Notes under the pieces: generated by a model | The model's database searches: none | Seen by the model: the letters and a program-made list of their open reading frames with translations, nothing else | What the model was told of the DNA's origin: nothing | Origin: Rhynchonema sp. JSB1_4 | Taxonomy: Eukaryota; Nematoda; Chromadorea; Monhysterida; Xyalidae | DNA length: 64,000 nt | Assembly: GCA_030248065.1 (NCBI GenBank) | Contig: JASAMV010007977.1 | Span: 1 to 64,000 of the forward strand | Direction of reading: 5' to 3' | In this document: in pieces, positions 38,901 to 50,400 of the stretch | How positions within the stretch are numbered: the stretch's first letter is position 1 | Layout: the number at the start of each line of letters is the position of its first letter | Made by a program: the position numbers and the translations under genes

Positions 38901-41176
38901 AAGATCAAGAACGTTGTGAAACATCACATAACTTGACGAACAGCACCAAGACGGTCATCGACACAGCCAAGAACACGAGTGTGAGTCTGCGTTGCGTTGT
39001 CAGTGACATATTCCACACGTCGAACTTGACTGATGTTTCATTGAGATATTTAGCAGTATTGCCCGTTGACGGTTGACGTTGTTGAATGAGTTTGCGACGC
39101 CGAATATCGCTGGCCAAGATGAAACGACGACGGAATGGCCTGCTCATTTGAACTTGAATTTTGTGGTTATGCCATTTCGTGTTCGTGCTTTATTTCAAAC
39201 TCGCAGCAGCGCTGGCACATGTTTGTGTCGTATTGTCCGCGACCAGGTTACAGACGTCGCACCAAGCAAACACAGCTAATAACAGCTATCCTTAACATAC
39301 TCTGCTAAAAGTTCAACGAAGCATAAACAAATCTGCGACAAAATCGTTAAAATATGGTCTGAACGCTCAAACGTGTACAATTTGTCTATTTCACAGGTGG
39401 CGCGGACGGAGTGACAGCAACAAACACAGTATCCGGTCTGATGGGACTGAAAGGGGACGGCAGTGCTTGGCCGGCGGTGGGACATGAGAAACGCACCACC
39501 TATGGAGGTGGGAATGTGGGATATTTTTGGTGTTATTTATGCGATCCTTTGGAAGAATAGAATCCGGCATCATACTTGGTGCCCGGTCTTGCCTTGATCT
39601 TCGACCTTTTATAATAATTTTGAAGCTTTTTGCTATCTGTAGACATCATCCAGGATGCTGGAAATTGATGGCATCGCTAAATCTAAAAAATCACGTGTCC
39701 AAGACTAGACTGGGAACTGGCCCAGAGCCAAGCGCTTTTGAGAAATATACATGTCACAATAAAACCAAGATAATGAAATATCAATGCGCACCACCAGGCA
39801 TGAGCGGGTCAGCGATTCGCCCGATCGCCCTTCGTGCTGTGAGTGCCATCGCAAACAAACTGCCTGGATTCCCGATCTTGGCCACCGGTGGCATTGAAAG
39901 TGCTGAAACCGGGCTGCAATTCCTGCATGCTGGTGCCAGTGTTTTGCAGGTTTGCTATGGCTTTGTGACCGCAGGCATGACTTTTGATTAATTTGCGAAC
40001 TATTTTTTAATGTGGGCAATTTTTTATCGTTTTTCGAGAACTGTAAGCGTGATGAGCGTAAACGTTATTGTTGGATGTCTGGTAGCAGATTTTTGGATGT
40101 TTTTACAGCTTTCGAAAAAGCGTTAACGCAGTATGTACATACATGCACATAATCACCTGCACTTGAACCGAGATCAAATGGGTACGACCTTGATGCCAGC
40201 AATGGATGCGCACCATGTGGCCCGTAAAATTTGATCTCTCAACCGATGTTTCACACACCCTACCCACAAATACAGGTGTGCAGCGCGGTGCAGAACCAGG
40301 ACTACACGCTCATCAATGACTATTGCACTGGACTGCGTGCATTGCTGTATCTGAGAGACATACCTTCCATGAAACATTGGGACGGACAGAGCAGCCCGGT
40401 AATGAAACATCAACGCGGAAAACCACTTGTTCTGTCGGATAAAGTGCGTGGCTTTTGAAATCATTCAGTTTGTAATTGTTAAATTAAAAAAGGGAAGTTT
40501 TTGCAGCACCTGCCGGCTTTCGGCAAATTCAAACACGAACGAGAGCAGATCGAAGCCAAAGCATTGGCAGAAACACAGCTGTTGGCGCAACATCCGAATT
40601 TGGTCACGCGGCCAGGCAACAAACCACCGCGACCGGTCGCCAAAATCAACGTGAGAAAACGGTGTTGGCTTTTTCTATACTGAAAATAATCTGACTTTGT
40701 GATATGTATTTCAGCAAATTATCGGTCATTCGCTGCGAGCCATCGGCACCTATGGTGATCTGGACAATCGGCAACAGGCCGTCGCTGTGATTGACGATGT
40801 ATAATTTTGTTTTTCTTGGTTTTATATATTCCTGAAGGCTTTTTTGAAGAAGGATTTCATTTTAGGATCTGTGCATCAACTGTGGCAAGTGTTACATGGT
40901 CTGCAACGATAATGGATATCAGGCGATTCGCTTCGACGCGAAGTGAGTGCCGCATCATTGATTTTGCTGCCCAAAAACAAAACTTTTTTCCTTTTATCAT
41001 CTCAAAATCGTCACAGAACGCACATCCCGGAGGTGACCGACGATTGTACCGGGTGCACACTGTGCTATTCGGTATGTCCAATACCCGATTGTATACAGAT
41101 GGTACCGAAGAAGATCGAACACAAAGTCAAACGAGGCATTGCACCCCTCACACGCCCGATTCTGCCAGCACAGTAG
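32910..41176 (+). CDS. DPYD: Dihydropyrimidine dehydrogenase (NADP+), 22 exons, about 1,039 aa
   Basis: Cytosolic flavoprotein that reduces uracil and thymine with NADPH, the first step of pyrimidine breakdown. All junctions are in phase: 32910-32975, 33035-33145, 33218-33388, 33589-33750, 34062-34258, 34432-34513, 34586-34790, 35303-35478, 35676-35786, 35841-35940, 36243-36427, 36557-36775, 37163-37327, 37624-37744, 37854-38006, 39397-39507, 39798-39949, 40276-40443, 40507-40650, 40715-40798, 40866-40942, 41017-41176. N-terminal Fe-S cysteines [14 protein letters not shown] and [18 protein letters not shown] site [14 protein letters not shown] site [12 protein letters not shown]/substrate half with catalytic Cys in [11 protein letters not shown]-terminal 4Fe-4S pairs [11 protein letters not shown] and [11 protein letters not shown]. 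Full length relative to human (1,025 aa), with no broken motif. Start ATG 32910 sits in AAAACAAAATGG; stop TAG 41174. Confidence 0.97.
34809..35012. mobile_element. Intronic inverted-repeat MITE (family M), copy 4
   Basis: Left end GACCGGTGATCGATCTGATC, right end GTCCGATCGATCACCAAGTT. It is in DPYD intron 7 (34791-35302), directly beside a second, unrelated fold-back element at 35037-35234; together they make up most of that intron. Confidence 0.7.
35037..35234. mobile_element. Fold-back element in DPYD intron 7
   Basis: A 198-bp inverted repeat. The left arm begins AAACGGTGTAAAGGTCAGTT and the right arm ends with its exact complement AACTGACCTTTACACCGTTT. The arms continue inward through TTGGGTGTAAAGGTCGGTG-like sequence with some mismatches. 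The centre contains TGAAACATTCC and AATGTTTCATG. No coding capacity. Confidence 0.85.
38280..39147 (-). CDS. Unknown small membrane protein nested in DPYD intron 15, 2 exons, about 183 aa
   Basis: Lies wholly inside DPYD intron 15 (38007-39396) on the opposite strand. Exon 1, 39147-38923, gives a basic N-terminus (MSRPFRRRF) and one hydrophobic helix ([16 protein letters not shown]), so probably a single-pass type II membrane protein. Exon 2, 38606-38280, gives an acidic segment followed by a helical region ([18 protein letters not shown]) and a very basic Lys/Arg tail. Acceptor TTTACAG at 38607 is good; the donor is uncertain (GTTTCA at 38922, overlapping the TGATGTTTCA motif). I do not recognise the family. 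The low chance of two compatible open exons with such composition supports a real gene. Confidence 0.6.
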
Positions 41177-41481
41177 TTGCAGCGAGTTGTCGGTTTTTTT
41201 TAAAAGTTTTGCATCATTTTTAATTCATATTTTACTTCATGGATTTCTTGTTGCTTGTGCAAATACATACAGTATGTATTGCAGGTGTGTTGTCTCAGTT
41301 GTGTTTTACTTTCTGTCTGTCAACACAAATATTGCGCTGTAGGCTTTTTTTAGCATGCCTCTTGTATTGAAAGAAAATTTTATCTATGAAAGAAAATTTT
41401 ATCTAATTTCTTTTATGTTCCCTGCTGTATGTTTTTATTTTTCGCTTATCAGTGTACCTTACAGTAGTTGCACTATTTCTG

Positions 41482-42363
41482 TCAAATAAACGGTTTTCGA
41501 ATCATGTACGTGTTCCATGCCGCCTCCCTGTACGTCACACTAACAATCAGCTGATGTTTCATGGCAAAGTCATTAACAGCGCGTCTCACAGCACCTGGCT
41601 GATGTGTGCCGTCCTCACAAAGTGTCCAATCCTGGTCAGGTGCCACTTCGGCATCAGACATGTAATCGTGTCCCGCTAGAATACCGCCCGGGCGCACTTT
41701 TGGCCACCACAGTGAAACATCAGTTGACACAGCACATGCGTCGTGACGAGCGTCGAGGTAGACAAAGTCAAGGCTGGATGGCGGAAACTGAAAACATCTT
41801 GAAAGGCTTGCGCCATCGACATTTTCATTTCTCTCTTCTGTTCAATCTCTAATGGCAAGCTTGGGTCGTCGTCGAAGATGGAAACATTCATATACCCGTT
41901 TCACGGCCACGTCCGTCCGTCCCCTGATGAACACCGTTCGATTTGCGAACTTGGCCAACTTCTTCTTCGCCTCCCTCATCCGCCGCAATTGTTCTGCGTT
42001 TTCTCTGTCCGCCTGATCCTCGTAGTTCTTGTTCTTGGCCCAGGTGTCAATCAGATACAGGCGTTTGCACGATTGACATTTTCTCAGGATTTGGTACGAG
42101 AACTCGCCCCTCTGCACCCCCAGCTCGGCGCCAATACGAAATCCCAGTTCGTTGAAGTATGACGGCAGTTCGCCACGTGTTTTGAGTGGTCGTAGGAAAT
42201 AGGACTGATTTTTTACTGAAGGTTTCGCTTCTCTAATGCGAGTATCGAGACCAGTTGACCAGGTAGTTGGTCGAGTTTGACCTTTTTTCACTCGATAGGC
42301 GAACGTTAGGAAGCTCAGTAGAAGTATGACACTGACAATAATTGAAATTTGCCAGAAATGCAT
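41482..42363 (-). CDS. Membrane-anchored SAM-dependent methyltransferase (Methyltransf_24-like), 2 exons, about 257 aa
   Basis: Exons 42363-41896 and 41787-41482, in phase, with a short 108-nt intron. The N-terminus is a signal anchor (FWQISIIVSVILLLSF), so the enzyme probably faces the secretory lumen or cell exterior. A class I methyltransferase fold follows: the motif I region is IGAELGVQRGEFS, then LYLIDTW, and exon 2 carries LDFVYLDARHD and WWPKVRPGGILAGHDY, typical of this family. The substrate is unknown. It is convergent with DPYD, whose stop is 306 bp away. The motif TGATGTTTCA on the minus strand at 41713-41722 is coding here (residues D-V-S). Confidence 0.85.
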
Positions 42364-43263
42364 CCAAAACGTCGGGCCAACCTATTTACTGGCACGTTGA
42401 AGATTCATCTTTCTCGTGTGTTTGTGTTGTCCATTTGCCATGTTTCTCAATTGTTGCTACGTTAGCAACAGAGCGACACACATGTCGCAAAGTTGGTTGT
42501 TTGGTCACAACGCAATTTGTTGGCAAGCACAAAAACATGAACCAAACTTGCGCATGTGTACACTGAAGAAATAGTGGTTATATTGGGCAGTTTAAGGCCT
42601 AACTATACAATGTGGACTTCGTTCTCTCACGCAACACGAAACAAATTCTCGCGCGTGCTGATTGGCTGGCAAGCGCGTGAGAAAACCAGCAGCGAACAAA
42701 GGATTACCGCTTTCATCTGGCTTCACCACAACACAATGTATGTTTTCCTGCAGTAGTGATGAGTGACTCTTTTTGCGTCTGCGCGCACCAATGAAACTGC
42801 CCATATTTGTGCATTTGTACCCACCGCTATCACGTATATGTACACTGGAGACACATACAGGACTATTTATCGTGCTTGTCGTAACGTGAAAGAGCTGAAG
42901 TGACACTGAAACAAAAAAAACGGACACTCACACAGATTACCATATCAGATCATATGAAAATTGAACAAATAAAACCGCAAAATTGAAATGTTGCAAGCAT
43001 TCGTGGGTGGCGGAAAACCTTGTTTTCAGTTCACGTATCACCTGTATGGATATATAAATCACGTCATGACCATGAGTTTGACAAAAAATTGCTATGTGCA
43101 CCAAACATGCTGTACATAGTGTAAAAAAGAGACATTCTCTGAACATCAACACAGGGTATGTAGGTTCAGTGGCCGCGAAGAGTATCACCAAGTTGGTATG
43201 TAGGTATGCATGCAGATGTGCAATTCTGTCCTCACTGATGCTTCACACGGCCATGAAAGTCGA
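42364..43263. other. Intergenic region between methyltransferase and channel gene
   Basis: About 900 bp holding the 5' flank of the methyltransferase and the 3' flank of the channel gene, both minus strand. Open frames at 42592-42927 and 42937-43191 show no domain and are not called. Confidence 0.45.
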
Positions 43264-46200
43264 TCACAGAATAAAGTAAAACACTGCGGTAACGACCGAA
43301 TTGAGTAGAATGGCGAATATCATGCTGATCAGATCCAATCGACCACAAACGCGCATCCATTCGTCCTTGATTTGATCGTGATGACTCATTTGGTTCAACT
43401 GACTGCTCAGCAGATGCTCCAGACCGCGGACGGTGGCGTGCATCTGCACAAATTGCTGCGTTTGATTCAGTGCTCGGCGTTGTGTTGTTTTGAGAATGGC
43501 TTCAGAGTTTTGTATGTTAGCGCTTGGTCACTTGATCACTTTGCTGACGTCAAACTACATACATGTGTGTACCCATATGCACTCAAATGCACCTTGCGCT
43601 GAGTGAGCACAGACACGGAACGAACCGCCCACAGCCCACTGAGAACAAAACACAAACTTCTAAAAAAACCACCCAGAAATCTATACTGCAAATCTTGCGC
43701 ACAAATTTGTTTATGAAGCACTTGGGCCCGAGAGTTCGGGCTAGATGAATTCAAGCACTGGTCAGGTTAGACGCACTGCGGTGGTGCTGGTGCCAAAGTT
43801 TTGCACAAGAAACAACACCACAGCTGAAACACCATTATGTGGTCACCTCCATATACAGTTCCGGGTGCAATTCTAGGCTGAAAGTTGAAGTCGCGTGCAC
43901 GCGACTTCCTAGTGCTAAAACATAGGGAGCGCACGCCAGCGCACGCGCAAAACTTCGCGTGCACGTGCGTGCACGCGCGTGCACGCGAAGTTACTTCGAC
44001 TTTTGCCTATACTTTGCACTGTTTCGCACGCGCGTGCACGCGCGTGCACGCGACTTCAACTTTCAGCCTAGAATTGCACCCGGTACTGTAGCACCTTGCC
44101 CATACCTGTTTCATTGAGTTCAACAACTTTTTCCTCTCCGATTCATCCGGCGAGCCAATGGCAGCGTTGAGCACGTGCGTGTGCACCTTCATTTTGGCAC
44201 CCAGCGACACGCGGCTCGAGCTGCGTCCACTGCCACAACCGATGTAACCGTTGGTCAGACCATACGTGTTGTATTTCTGTCATTAACGGTTAAAATGAAA
44301 TTTATTTATTGTTTTTGTGCATTTAAACGACACGAAATGTCCTTCTGTTTGCCGTATGTCTCAAAATTTCTATTGTTTTGCGTGTACATGCTGCTACAGA
44401 GAGATCTAACCATGATTTTAAACTGATTCTTTTCAATTTTCTGTTGGTCACTGTGTACCTCTTGGTGTATCGTGGATTTTTCTTGGACATGTTTATGAGA
44501 ATCGCAAAACCATTCTCTGCCGGTGGTAATTGGATTTTACCTGTCGTTACTCGCTACAATAAGCGGAAAATGTTTCGCGATTCGCATGTGATGTTCAATC
44601 GTCGAAGTATAAACCTAAAACGTTCACCATCAATCGATATTTGATAACATTGGTTTAAAACGACAAAATTGCTGGGAGATCTGGGTGAAACAAGGCAATG
44701 TACCCCAGCTGACTAATGTTAGTTCCATATGAAATTAAGAATCCGTCCGATCACCCCCCCTCCACCCACTAACATCATAGAGGGGCAGCTCGTCGTAGTA
44801 GTCCGAAACGGGATGAGTGGGCGCAAAGTTGAACTGTCGCGTCACCATCGTGCCCTCGCAACACGATCCGTTGCCCATTTTGGTGCTCAACTTGCTGCTC
44901 GCTGATGTTGATGTGGAGAAAGTGACCGAGTGTTTGCCTGCATATAGTTATCGTTGATGGTCGTCAGAAGACTATGTCAAAATTGGTGATCGGATTGTGC
45001 CTGACTTGGTTAGCTTTTAGCACGATCGGTGAAAACGGGGTGGTTCCTGTCGTGGAGCAGGTTTTTTTATCAAAGCTCGAAACAGAGTGATGAGTAAATC
45101 TCAAATATTGTTATATGTAAGTCCGATGCGATCACCGAGTTTGATACGGAAACACGTGGCAAACGAAAAAAATTCTGCATGACTTGCAGAAAAGTCTTCC
45201 TCAGCCGCAAGCTTCACAGCTGATGCAAGTCGGAGACTTTTATTTACACGAGTGACTTTGAAATAAGCAAACTGCTTTGAAACAACACGCAGTGACCAAC
45301 CGAGCACAAGTCTGGACAGCCAGGGCGGCACGGGATAGTCGAATGCAGCCATGCCATTCAGATACATCCACGCAACTGACAGCACAGTGCTCACTGCCAT
45401 CAGCGTCATCTCCCACATTATGTACTTGCCTGCATCAATATGCCACTTTCTCTTGTGATCTAAATTTAATGAAACTAGAAAGAAAACATTCGTACCCAAA
45501 TTCGGAAACGATGTCGAATTTTTGGGCATCAAATCGGACACCATCATGAGAATGACGGCCATAGTCAACAGAGCGGTGAGACCGATGGAGACTTTCTCAC
45601 TGCGATCGTGATTGGAAGAAGATGGGGAGAACACACCTACAGTACGAATGGGTTACGGTAGGCCGGGTTACTGTAATCAGGCTAAGGTTGAAAAGGGATG
45701 GGTGATCTTTTCTGTTATCATGCTCTTGCTCGCTTGGGCGCACTTGAAAAGGAATTATAGCTTTCTTTCCCAAATTGAAAACTACTCACGTATGCGCCAC
45801 GTGATGGTACAAGTTTTTTTGAGTCAAGTTTAGAGTTATGTACATCAGTATAGTTTGTTTGTGTCGCCTAATCATAAGCCTAGATATACTACTAAACCTA
45901 ATCTTTTTCCGAGCCTAAACCACCATTTCTCAGTACCAAAAACTGATCCCAAAACAGGCAAATTACTGCAAATTACCAATGATAGCGAGATTGATAAGCA
46001 TAAAGCTGGGCACAGTCAATGTGATGATGTAATAGAACGGTTTCCTTTCGACCTCAACCGTGTACGTCAGCTCGTCCCACGAACCGATCGCCTCACCGTA
46101 ATCCACTCGTTTCGACTCGACCGAGTAACCGAGCAGCTCCCATTCTGACAACAAATACCATTGATCGTTATTCAATGTCAACTTTAGTGACTGGTTTCGA

Positions 46201-47410
46201 TATGCCTTGCAATTCCGATCACATAAATTGACTTGGCTTGTATTGGAACTGCTTGTTAGGATTGGCCTTGTACGATAGCTCTGATGCAATCTGATATCCA
46301 TGTTTGAAAGCGCTATCTCTTGATGCTACGCGTTATCTGGTGTGCACGAGAAATCTGTACCTGGGTCGATGAGAAACCGACTGCGCCTGCCATAGGCGAC
46401 ATGTGACAGGCCTCATCAGTAACCACCAGGCACATTTAAGGTAACGTGGATCTACAACAATAAATAATTTCGCTGATGAAATTATTTGACGGTGCGTTGG
46501 TTAGAGCATGTTCAATCATGGACGGGGCATCAGGCCATCTTCAGTGCTTGTTCTGAGACCTCCAGAAGCACAAACTCGGCCCAATAGTGAGCATGATCCC
46601 AATGTAGTCAACTGACCAGTGCTGCGTTGAAAGTAGTCACTTCGTGCTTTGGGTGCAGTGCCGGGAACGAGTTCAATCTCACTGGCTGGATGTGACCAAG
46701 CAACATAGGTCAGATTCGAGCGTTGTTTGTCGTACGGGAACATTGATACGTCAAAATTGCAATGTATAGTCAGTAGCTCACTCCGGGTCATGAATACCGT
46801 ACCGTCGTAGGTTACCGTAATGAATGAGTCTTCAAGCGTGCCCATTCGTTCGCCGTGAATTCTGGGGAAATTTTATTTCCTCCAATGTTGAAAAATTACT
46901 ACAAAATTAAGTTTTTTTAACAAAAACTCACAGTTGATAGACCATAATGTCTGGTATGAATACCCTGGCTTGTATGATGCGTAGCTTCTTGATGCCGCCA
47001 TACTTAGTGGGGTCCCATTTCAACAGGTCGTCCACCCAAGTCTGAAACGAGCAAGATATGAAATGGAAATAATTATGGAGCATGCAGCAATCCAAACGGA
47101 CCATTTCGAACCATTGCGACATCACTAACGACTCACGCGCTTCATCCTGAAACAACAAGGTAGGTGTCTAACATAAGCGTCAAATCACCGAATCAAAGAC
47201 CGGCTGCAGACCGGAACCCAAACTCACAATATCAATGATGCTGTAAATGGCGGGATCGAGCTTCACTTTGGTTGAATTTATATTCGCCCTCATGTCACGT
47301 GTGTAGTTTGCCATCAGGTCCTCGTAGAGCTTCGTCTTAATGTTGGGTGATGTTGCACAAAGACACGGCAGTTGCAGAAACAGTACTGCGAAGATTGGGT
47401 AATGTTTCAT
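43264..47410 (-). CDS. Cys-loop ligand-gated ion channel subunit (nAChR-like), 10 exons, about 511 aa
   Basis: Pentameric channel subunit at the neuronal or muscle membrane. Exons (minus): 47410-47228, 47146-47102, 47041-46932, 46861-46617, 46144-45977, 45636-45496, 45429-45301, 44937-44774, 44276-44106, and a last exon starting near 43443 (or 43455) and ending 43264. Signal peptide FAVLFLQLPCLC; ligand domain with TWVDDLLKWDP and PDIMVYQL; Cys-loop IHCNFDVSMFPYDKQRSNL; TM1 YYIITLTVPSFMLINLAI; TM2 SEKVSIGLTALLTMAVILM, with the Glu-Lys before TM2 typical of cation channels; TM3; a cytoplasmic loop; TM4 at the C-terminus (ISMIFAILLNSVVTAVFYF). There is no vicinal Cys pair in loop C, so it is non-alpha. 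The second Cys of the Cys-loop is Ser. Ligand unknown. Confidence 0.88.
43861..44083. mobile_element. Fold-back element in the last intron of the channel gene
   Basis: Termini are a perfect 43-bp inverted repeat beginning CCGGGTGCAATTCTAGGCTG. The interior is packed with GCGTGCACGC palindromes. It lies between exons 9 and 10 of the channel gene. No coding capacity. Confidence 0.88.
44976..45146. mobile_element. Intronic inverted-repeat MITE (family M), copy 5
   Basis: Left end CAAAATTGGTGATCGGATTG, right end ATGCGATCACCGAGTTTGAT. It lies in the 44938-45300 intron of the channel gene, on the opposite gene strand from the copies in DPYD. Confidence 0.7.
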
Positions 47411-50400
47411 GATGGACGTGCTGAAATGAAACACCGTTTTCAACAACATTTGAATTGAATTGCATGTCAAGGGCTGTTATCGTTTTCAGCTGACAGAGTC
47501 TGGCGGCCAAGTAATTCACCGAAACCAATTTTATGGCGGCCAGATTTGTAACCGGCACTAGGCCTAAAACGTAATTGCCGCGAAATACAACGAAATTGAA
47601 ATGAAGTGATACATGTGGTTAGTGACCGTATTTCAAGTATAAAGGCACACATCATTTGTACCAAATGTCCAGCGCACGCATGCGTGCACTGCCAACTGTT
47701 TCAACATACCGTCATGGGGAATAGTCCCCCACCGCGGAGGTATACATTATGCAAGTAATGGCAGCTAAAATTAGGTTGGGTGCTACATGAGAATGTTATA
47801 AGCAGCTAAAATTATGTTGCAATGCGAAAACAAAGCTGCAGCCTGGATAGCGCCGCGGTGTCGTCTGTCGTAATTTTGAGGGCTTATGTTGGAACCAGGC
47901 ACAGTGGAAGAGCAAACGGCAGGTACACAGTATGTAAATTGAAAGAACTCCCCTGGCGGGATACGGTACGTGCATTTCCTACTGCATCTCCTGCCAGCTT
48001 GTCCTAGGTACGCCTGTGCAAGTACATATGTTGTTTTTGCAGACCATCACGTGAGAATAGAAAATGGCAACAGAAAAGTCATGGTCGGAGAAACCCGCGA
48101 AATGAAACAAACCAAAAATGGTGGTTATCAGTTACGTTCACACGAAAAAAAACTCACGCGACAATAGGAGCACTGTATTCGGATAGCGCGCGTTTGTGTC
48201 ATCTTGCTTGAGTAGACACACATTTGTGCGTCCACTGTCCCCCGAATGCAATGCATTGTGTGTCAAGTAGTTGTCAAACATAAACGTCAAGCGATTGGGA
48301 TATATGCTTCTGTGCCTGCACGCTCGGATACAGTTGAAATGGGTACGACGTGACTTGACAAAGGAAGTTAACAGAAAATGTCACACACACACAACACGGA
48401 TACATGGGACATCCAAGAGCGACGGAAGTTTAGCGCCAACAACAAAGTTTGGGTGCCGACGGATCGAAGGGGCGTCAGTGTGATAAAAAGACAATCTCTG
48501 TTCCGCATGGTCAAATTTGTGCGCCAAAGATGAGTTGAGATCTGATGCGATATTTGCGAGTACACCAAAGCTGAACTCTCAACCGCCATTGACAGTAAGT
48601 TGTTTTGTGCCAAATGGTGCCAGGCTCACAAAACGATTCCGGGTCAATTTGATTTTTGTGTTCCGGTCTCCTCGCAAATACACACAACGCTAAATAAACC
48701 GACTTTATTCGACCTTTCTTTGCACTGCGCGCTGTTTTGGCCAAGTCAGCTGATGTTGATTGCATAAAAAGTTTCCACCACGACAAAACTTTTTTTCGTT
48801 TCATGTTCGTTGCATAAATGACATGATATAAATCAATGAAATAGGTGCACATGAAGGACTTTGAAAAATGTTTTTAACTTTTTATTGCAATGTTACTGCT
48901 AAAATAACCTTTTTAAAGCAGTAGAAGTGTGCTGCCATGCAAGAATAATGGAAGGCAGACATGAACACAAAAGTTGCATGTGTAGTATTTACTTTTTGGA
49001 CTTCGGATCCGGGTAAATTGAGTGTACGCACATTTTTTTTGGTTTTTTTGTGTCCCGAAGGATTTCGAAGCACTTGCTGCTGGTCGCTAGATGAATAGCA
49101 GGAACGAGAAAGCGATAAAAGCCACGGACTCTCAGCTGTGAGATCCGGCCATCAAAGCACAATGAGTTGTGATATGTAGGCATGTACATATGTATGTATG
49201 TATATGTATATTGAGTAGGATGCACCGTAGTCGACAATGGACAAGTCTAAACGATGAACAAAGTTCGGGTCAAACGGTCCAAAAAACAACGACTGCACTA
49301 ATTTTTGTGCTCAACTGCATTGGAAATAAATCAATGCTGAAAAATAGCAGTTGGGTCCGCTGGTCTTGACGCTTTGAAAAAGGTTCAAATATTTTGAACA
49401 ACGCCATAAAAGACCAACGCAACTATCGACCCACTTTTCTATGGCTGCAGCAACAGTAATCATGATAACGAGCTTATCCTATACGCACAACGAGGGTGGG
49501 TGGGCTTGCATGCCACAGACAAACGTCAAGCGCATAATTTCTGGCGAGCAAAAAATGTCTCCAAACAAACAAAAGGCCGCGTCGGGGTGGATTGTCATGA
49601 CATGACCGTCATAACATTCAACTGGTGTGCGATGCATGCAAATCGTTAGATGGACTTCCATTAGCCGAACACGTGTTTTTCGTCGTTCCCGCTGCCCACT
49701 TTTAGCTCTTGTTGAAACACAACAGCCAGTGGTATGCCTAAATGTAGGCACCAAAACATTGCGGCACGTGCGGAGATATGAGAGGTTTTTACAAGGCACC
49801 TGGGAGGGATTGTCAATGTTCAGTCTGTGACTACGACTTCCGCAGAACTTGTGTGGCCTGTGATCATCATAAAGACATGCTTTGGTCAGTAGACATGTAA
49901 CGAAACGTAGGTATGTAGCACGCTAAGGAACAAGGTTGAGAACAAAGTTGGCGGACGTGCAAAAAACAGAAAAGAACAGTTGCAGCATTCACGAATGATG
50001 GCATGATACATCAAAGCTAATCCATACGGCTTAATCCGAGAATAGCCATTCCCTGATCTTATATCTACGTAGGTCCAAGTATGCAGCAGTGTTTTTTTGC
50101 CCTGACCAGACCCACAAAAGATTACTTGTGACAAATGATAGGCACATTGCCACATTACAGTCGGTACAGTAATCCCATGCATCACCTGGTTAGGGCATCC
50201 AAGCGCACCTACATGCATCAGAGCAGTCCACCATAATGTTGTGTGACTTTGTAACTTTCTGGTAAAGCCCAAAATGTGAGTTTTGTCCTGAAATGGAACA
50301 AACAAACAACAACAAATGAAGTCACACTGTGTGTGGCCCACGGCCCGTACCAGCACCACTATTTTGCGCTGGTAGAGTTGGTACGGAAAAGTTACTGTAG

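Noticed and set aside
48368..49799. Several 60-110 codon minus-strand open frames
   Set aside because: No domain, no phase-compatible neighbouring exons and no signal peptide; best explained as chance.
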